DNA of 64,000 nucleotides from Brachypodium distachyon (taxonomy: Eukaryota; Streptophyta; Magnoliopsida; Poales; Poaceae). The notes below the pieces were generated by a model, which was given only the letters and a program-made list of their open reading frames with translations, ran no database searches and was not told where the DNA came from. Positions within the stretch are counted from its first letter, which is position 1, and every line of letters starts with the position of its first letter. This document shows positions 58,761-64,000 of the stretch, piece after piece. The stretch is taken from NCBI RefSeq assembly GCF_000005505.3, contig NC_016131.3, positions 63,225,355-63,289,354 of the forward strand, read 5' to 3'. The translations under genes were made by a program, and so were the position numbers.

Positions 58761-59000
58761 CTATTGATTTCCTACATGTTGCCACATATGCTCAACCAAA
58801 TCATTCTGGAATTGGTTGTGAGCTGCCCGGTCTCGAATTTCATGATGCCTGTGGAGGAACTGCTCGAATGAAGTCGGTCCATGTTAAGGCTCAACCAAAT
58901 CCCCACGGAAATCCCACTCCTTATCAAAGATGGAATCATCCCGCTCATCCTCGTCCTCGACAATCATGTTGTGCATGATCACGCAAACAACGATCACCGA
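58761..59000 (-). pseudogene. PIF/Harbinger transposase C-terminal remnant
   Basis: The minus strand reads VIMHNMIVEDEDERDDS, FDFRGDLVEP-like sequence, a TAA stop at 58884-58886, then QFLHRHHEIRDRAAHNQF and DLVEHMWQHVG with the native TAG at 58761-58763. This is the conserved end of Harbinger (DDE_Tnp_4/ALP1-like) nucleases, with the C.IMHNMI...E block near the last catalytic residue. Most of the gene is missing and the stop breaks what is left. Confidence 0.75.
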
Positions 59001-59289
59001 GCCACTGACACGTGGGACCCACGCGTCAGGGTCTTCTTCCCCGGAAGGAAAGCGCGCGCCCTGTCCGTGCCGGACTCCCCGCAGCCGCCATCTCCGGGAT
59101 CCGCCATTCCCGCGCCCCCCGAAGCTTTCCAAGCGTGGCCCTATAAAGCCCAGCGCCTCCCCTATCTCTTCCCCTTTCTCTCCGTCTCGATTGCGCCCCT
59201 AGGCCGCCCCGATTCCTCGCCGGAGCTCGCCATTGCCGCCGCTGTTCTTCGCTCCTCCCCGACAAACCACAAGGTTAGAGCCGCCCCGC

Positions 59290-61810
59290 TTTGCCTTGCC
59301 TCTTTCTCCTTCTCCGTGCGCTTTTTTTTTACGTGCGCCTCGTCGCATTTCGTCCACCGCAGGCTACCGCCGTCGCCCGACCGGAGCTCGCCCGCGCCGC
59401 CGTCGCCATTGCCGTCCTAGGCGTCGCCCTCGTCCTCGCCTCACCGCACCGACCGCTTCACGGGATTCGTCTCGTCGCGCCGCCCTTCCCCGTCGCTTTC
59501 CCAAGCTCCGGCGACCACCGGAACACCGCGCCACCGCTAGCCCGCACCACGCCGCTAGCGGACGCCGTTCACCGGAACCCTAGGGTTTCCCGGAGGTGAG
59601 CCCGAACGCTCCCATCCGTCCAATCTTATCCGACGGCTAGGATTAGATCTAGCTTTTATTTTTTAAACGAACCGGTACCAACCAATCAGGAGCTGACACG
59701 TGGCACTGCTTAAATAAAAAATATTAATCCCGGAATAGATTTAAATGGCACTTTTGCAGAAAAGTCTCTGTAACTTCAAATGATCATAACTTTTAAACCC
59801 TTTGGCCAAATTTGACAAATTTTACCTTTTTGGAAAGCTCTTGACCTGTAGAATCGTTTGGCACTGTTTAATTTTAAATTTGAATATTCGAATCACAGTC
59901 AATTTACAGAACAGGGTTTAATGTCATTTAATTCATAACTAATTATTTAGAAATCCTTTTTAATTGAAACCAGTGCCCAAAAATTTGTTTTAATGTCCTC
60001 TGTCCATTAGGACAGAGAAATAATTTTTTTGAATTAAATTGTTTTGCAGATGCAAATAAAACCTTATTTTAGGGTTTAAACCCTAGCTTTTGCTTTTGTT
60101 TTTTAACCCAATGCGTTAATTTTTTAATTACCAATGCTTTGAATCAGTTGATCACCCGAATAAAATAAACCAATTCATGTCACATGTCTTGCATTGCATC
60201 ATAGCATACTTTCTTTGGTCATGGTGTGAATTGTGTGTTTATGTGTGTGTATGCTTGTTTGTTTTAGTTTACTCGGAGAGCGAACCTTGTGATTGTGATG
60301 AGTGTTTAAACTCCAACTGCTACCAAGGCAAGTTCATTTTGATCATATCCTATTACTATTTGTTTTTATACTTATGCATTAGAGTTGTTTGTAGAAATGC
60401 ATTGATAGGACTATTACTCGTACTTATGCTAGCTATGATTGACCTACTAGCTATAGGGTTACCTTTGCCATGAATTCTCCACCAATAGCCATCGTGATTA
60501 GTATTGCTTAGCCATGCTATGTTAGTAAACGTGGGAGGGAATCTCAATCACTATGAAATGATGATGTGGAGTGATTTTGGAAACTTGGCAAAACAACCCT
60601 AATGTACCATTGTGGGTGGACTGCTTTGAGATTTTGAGATGTTATGCGACGTCAGGTCCATTTCTATGGGTCCTTCTGAGTCGAGTCTCCGTGGATTCGG
60701 TGATGGATCGGCCATGGACGTCTCTTCCGTGGATTCGGTGATGGATCGGCCATGGACGTCTCTTCCGTGGATTCGGAGAGCGCTTGCGTCGCAAATGTGG
60801 AATGCCACCTGGGGTACCAGAGACTGGACTAGTTTCCTGTTTAGTAGCTTCAAGTACAACCACAAGCTAAAAGGGCTCTGGCTGGATGGAGTAAGAAATA
60901 TGAACCCAGATCCGAGGGATTGTACTGAGGCAGTTGTGTAGGTGGGAGCGCGGGTCCCTCAGGTGGTCTGGGGAATATGTTCTGAAAATTCTTGAAGTCG
61001 ATGCCGTTGCTACTCCACCCGGAGGACCGCAAGGGGTTAACACGTCGATTTCTTGTGGGGAATGTGTACAACCTCTCGAGAGTGTCAAACTAAGTACTTA
61101 GCCGTGTCCCCGGTTACGGACAATTATGAGCAACTAGATATGGGACTGTAAGGAAGGTCTCACTCATTCCAATTTCTAAATAAAATGAATGGTTTGAACT
61201 TGGGTTTAGGAGCATTGATGTTTCTACTTGATGTCCTTAGATTAATAGGAGCATCGGCGTTTCTACCCGGTGTCCATTAGTTATCAATATTGTAACATTC
61301 TATTGTAGTAAGATAAACTATGTTTTGCTACCAAGCCATAAAGCCTGAACCCCACTATACCTCAATTGCATATACTTGGTAGGATCTGTTATAACTTCTA
61401 GGTGAACTTGCCAATACATTCAATGTATTGACCACGTAGTGGCTGCAATCAATAATGCAGGTGAATCTGACGAAGAGTGAGGTTCGTCGATGTTCTTTGG
61501 GTCATGTGCTTATATTCCAACATGCTCTCTCCTCTAGGAGTAGTTGAGGCCCATTTGCTCTACCTTTCCGCTGCAAGTTTTTGAAACAATATTTATTGTT
61601 ATCTTGAAACTCTATTTGTTATGCTGACCCAAGGGGTTATGCAAGTTTGTAAGTACAATTAAGTTCTGGATGATACGATGTAATAAAGTACTTTTGACCT
61701 TTGTATCTTGGTATTACATCTTGAAAACTGTGTGTGCTAGTGAGTCGATCCAGGGACTAGCACAAATAAGCATAGAGATCGAACCCTGTAAGGGGGGGGG
61801 GGTCGCTTCA
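59290..61810 (+). mobile_element. Second member of the 3-kb LTR family, 5' truncated or divergent
   Basis: Read on the plus strand this matches the reverse complement of 21017-about 23560. Shared blocks include CCGACGGCTAGGATTAGATC-type sequence, AGGGTTTAAACCCTAGC, the CTCGGAGAGCGAAC line, ACTTAGCCGTGTCCCCGG and AGTGAGTCGATCCAGGGACT. It ends CGCTTCA at 61810. The first about 465 bases of the family (starting TGTAACATCCC) are absent. No coding domain is present; GC-rich open frames at 59030-59600 are leader sequence. Confidence 0.6.
60691..60776. repeat. 38-bp tandem repeat inside the LTR copy
   Basis: GTGGATTCGGTGATGGATCG begins units at 60691 and 60729, and a partial third at 60767. The first two are identical, so the expansion is recent. 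The sister copy near 22030-22090 has a shorter form. Confidence 0.8.
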
Positions 61811-62061
61811 TATAATTAAGAATTACAATGAAACCTCTAGAAGACATCTTCACCATGGTATCAATTTTTGCACCATAAAATATTGCCAAGGCTTCAACAA
61901 AGAGACCGCAATAAGACTGAAGCAGCAACATTGACATTCGTATCCCTGCACGAACTTGTCTACCTTCAAAGGTTTCAAAAATCCTCTTGAGTCGCTCATC
62001 CAAAAACATGAGAAGCCGTCACTCCTACAAAAACGTTCATTAGTAACGGTCGAAAATGACG
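61811..62061. other. Spacer beyond the LTR copy
   Basis: The LTR end is followed by TATAA. No gene is seen. A CACTCCTACAAAAACG line near 62019 may be the terminus of a DNA transposon. Confidence 0.3.
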
Positions 62062-62132
62062 ATTAGTAACGGGCAGACCGCCCGCCACTGATGTATCGTA
62101 CGTCAGTGGCGCGCGGTCTGCCCATTGGTAAT
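62062..62132. repeat. 71-bp near-perfect inverted repeat (hairpin)
   Basis: ATTAGTAACGGGCAGACCGC at the left pairs with GCGGTCTGCCCATTGGTAAT at the right, and CGCCACTGATGT with ACGTCAGTGGCG, around a five-base loop. The word CAGTGGC also occurs near 62150 and near 63803 (CATCAGTGGCGGGT). This suggests sub-terminal repeats of a non-autonomous DNA transposon, perhaps CACTA. Confidence 0.65.
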
Positions 62133-63273
62133 GATATGCACATCAGTGGCAAGCAGCTAGCAGGACCGACACTGATACTATTTTCCTGATTTAAAAAAAA
62201 AGCAGGCCACTGGCCTGCACATTTTCCATCGTACCCAAATCACACAAATCCGAGAACAAATCCCACATCACAGATCAAGCATCAAGGGTTACAACATGAA
62301 AAACACAAAAATAATCAAGAAAAAATGGCCAACGCTCCTCGATCTGCTTCTACACAGCGACGGGGAAATGGTTTGCGTCGGGGCTGCAGGATCCGGCGGT
62401 GGCGAAGCCTGCGACGGCGGGAACGAGGCAGGGAGGCTGGCCACCAACAATCTACGAGAGAGAGAGAGTATGAGAGATACATAGAGAGAGAGAGACATAC
62501 CAGCGGCGGCTGGAGAAGGCCGGATCCGGCAGGGGCGAAGGGCCGGCGGCGTAGGCTCGCAGCCAGCTGGGCTCGCGTCCGCCGGCGGGGGCTCGCGGCC
62601 AGCGGAGTTGCTGCTCCTCCACGCGGGGCCGACGGAGGGAGGGGTGCCGCCGCTGCTCCTCCACACGGGGCCAATGGAGGGGAGAGGGAGGGGCTCAAGA
62701 GGAGGGGCCTCAAGGGATGATAAGGGGTGGCCCGATCTTCTCAGAGAGCAACGAGAGTAACTTGTATGATTCTACAAATCTTTTGGGTGATCACCCGTCG
62801 CCAATGCAACGAACTTGCAACCCAACGGAAATTCGCAACACCACACACTTGCGCAGTAGTCCGCCGACCACAAGCGGTTTCGCAATCTCCCAATTCCCAG
62901 CGGAACAACAGATTACGCTCGAAATTTCGGTAGATAGTAAACACCCTATCGAAACGAATATAGGATTTCAGATGAATGCTTCTCGCAATTCAACAAGAGT
63001 CTCGAAAATAGCTAAAACATGTTCTAACCCTAACCCTAGGCGTACCCCTTGTGTGTGTGTGTGTGTGCAGACTCGGACTCAAACTAGGTTCGACTCAAAA
63101 TCATACAACAAACCCGAATAGGACTTGGCTTAAATATGGACTCGCAGGTCCGGGTGCCCCTTAGACGTGTCGGACTCATCGTAGGCTGTCTTGGTGCGTC
63201 TCATACTCGTACTCAACTTGTGGTGGACAGATCATTCTCGTCGTTGGCTGCCCCTTGCACACAAGTTGTTCTT
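62133..63273. other. Spacer with GC-rich block and (GT)8 microsatellite
   Basis: 62370-62720 is GC-rich with shadow ORFs on both strands and an (AGAG)n patch (62455-62495). A (GT)8 microsatellite lies at 63051-63067, just after CTAACCCTAACCCTAGG, two telomere-like units. No gene is recognised. Confidence 0.4.
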
Positions 63274-63606
63274 CTAGCGACTTGTATCATCCATCTTCAT
63301 TTGTGGTGCGCCTGCTTCCATCTCCTCCCTCGCGCATATGTCGATGTTGGATAACAACACATGATGATTCTCGCACTTGGCCTCCTCTCCTCCACGCTCC
63401 ACGCTTGCCTCATCCTCAAACCTGATTACACAAAGATGCAAAGACTTAGGCAGTATAAAATTCTCATCAATATAAACATTAGGTGCAGCTAGGAGTGAGT
63501 TCACATGTTGTTCTAATAAATTAGCACGTGCTCGTGTAATTGGTCCAATGCGTAGATCATTGGGTTTATCTTCAACAGCAAGATCATCATTAGGAAAAGA
63601 TGACAA
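63274..63606 (-). pseudogene. Gypsy polyprotein C-terminal fragment
   Basis: The minus-strand frame has DLRIGPITRARANLLEQHVN and LLAAPNVYIDENFILPKSL. This GP(I/M)TRARA signature is found at the C-terminal end of pol in Tekay/Athila-like grass elements. No RT or integrase accompanies it, so it is an isolated remnant. Confidence 0.5.
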
Positions 63607-64000
63607 AGAGCTAGGGATGCCCTCATAAAGGGAGAAGGAGGGGGCTCGGGGGAGGGTGGGGGATCGGGCACACAGAGGCGGCGACAGGGAGGGGAGGGAG
63701 GGAGGTAGGGTGAGTGCTTGTGCGGTTAGGGTTAGGTAGGTATTTATAGATGAGAGTGGGCGGGTTGGGCCTCAGATGGGTTATTCGGCCCAAACAAGCA
63801 TCAGTGGCGGGTATAGGTGTAAAAGCCGTCACTGATGGCCTGAAACAAGAATTTGTGCATTAAAAATGGAAAATAGTTATTTCTTAATCAAACATTTGTA
63901 AACTTTTTTGGCAATATTGTTTAACATGGCAAGATACATGTCTGTCCAAAAGAATGAATACGATATCATGATCTATCCATATAACTAGTCATATTAAGTT
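63607..64000. other. GC-rich promoter-like stretch and window end
   Basis: 63635-63720 is G-rich, followed by GTTAGGGTTAGG and TATTTATAG on the plus strand. CATCAGTGGCGGG (63801-63813) and GCCGTCACTGATG (63825-63837) are near-inverted copies. Nothing coding is supported. Confidence 0.3.

Noticed and set aside
59030..59600. A possible gene with a TATAAA box and Pro/Arg/Ala-rich ORFs
   Set aside because: It lies at the start of the region related to the 3-kb LTR family, ORFs run in several frames, and the related copy at 23.2-23.5 kb does not keep any of them.
63001..63070. Telomere-like CTAACCCTAACCC beside a GT microsatellite as an interstitial telomere or origin
   Set aside because: Only two short units are present; chance or telo-box-type promoter sequence is enough to explain them.
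1..64000. CRISPR arrays, bacterial operons, integrons, tRNA or rRNA genes
   Set aside because: No regular short direct repeats with spacers, no prokaryotic gene layout, and no cloverleaf or rRNA core sequences were seen; the window is plainly plant nuclear DNA.

Overview
The window looks like chromosomal DNA from a large-genome grass, most probably a member of the wheat/barley tribe (Triticeae). I infer this from a Copia solo LTR whose ends match the BARE/Angela type, Stowaway MITEs in introns and spacers, two large Gypsy elements that carry an extra antisense ORF, and GC-rich monocot-type coding exons. No species call is possible from the sequence alone. No organelle, bacterial or viral genome, CRISPR array, rRNA or tRNA gene was recognised.

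Layout. 1-347: the 5' part of a lipid-transfer-like (LTPG type) gene, cut by the window edge. 2053-6641 (minus): an 11-exon TOM40 gene, rebuilt exon by exon. 7.1-9.2 kb: decayed LINE RNase H, an inverted-repeat element and a MITE. 9915-25281: defective Gypsy element 1 (minus), with a truncated Copia LTR and a 3.0-kb solo LTR nested inside it. 26238-40220: Gypsy element 2 (minus), flanked by an exact AGTCT duplication and holding a nested BARE/Angela-type solo LTR (36440-38142, TSD GACCT). 41.9-42.7 kb: two side-by-side MITEs. 43764-44237: a single-exon plastid DnaJ-type gene. 49401-50582: a two-exon LEA gene with an unusual Cys-rich tail. 51638-58616: a tandem duplication holding two ELMO-domain genes (both minus, nine coding exons each, both open). 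58.7-64 kb: a Harbinger transposase remnant, a second member of the 3-kb LTR family in the opposite orientation, a long inverted repeat and a Gypsy C-terminal fragment.

How the parts work. The host genes look unrelated in pathway: mitochondrial protein import (TOM40), secreted or GPI-anchored lipid transfer, a plastid co-chaperone, desiccation protection (LEA) and ELMO-type small-GTPase regulation. They sit as islands between retrotransposon blocks. Both Gypsy elements share one plan: gag-pol on the minus strand and a separate plus-strand ORF, convergent with pol, next to the 3' LTR. Both are dead. In the reading frames I followed, the premature stops are mostly TAG at likely CAG codons, as expected from cytosine deamination in methylated DNA.

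No clearly new biological system was found. The most informative observations are the antisense ORF, open over 3.3 kb apart from three TAG codons; the ELMO duplication, which copied the coding region but apparently neither the promoter nor the 3' UTR; the Cys-rich LEA tail; and a five-residue gap at a TOM40 exon junction. Exon models come from splice signals and remembered family similarity and have no transcript support.
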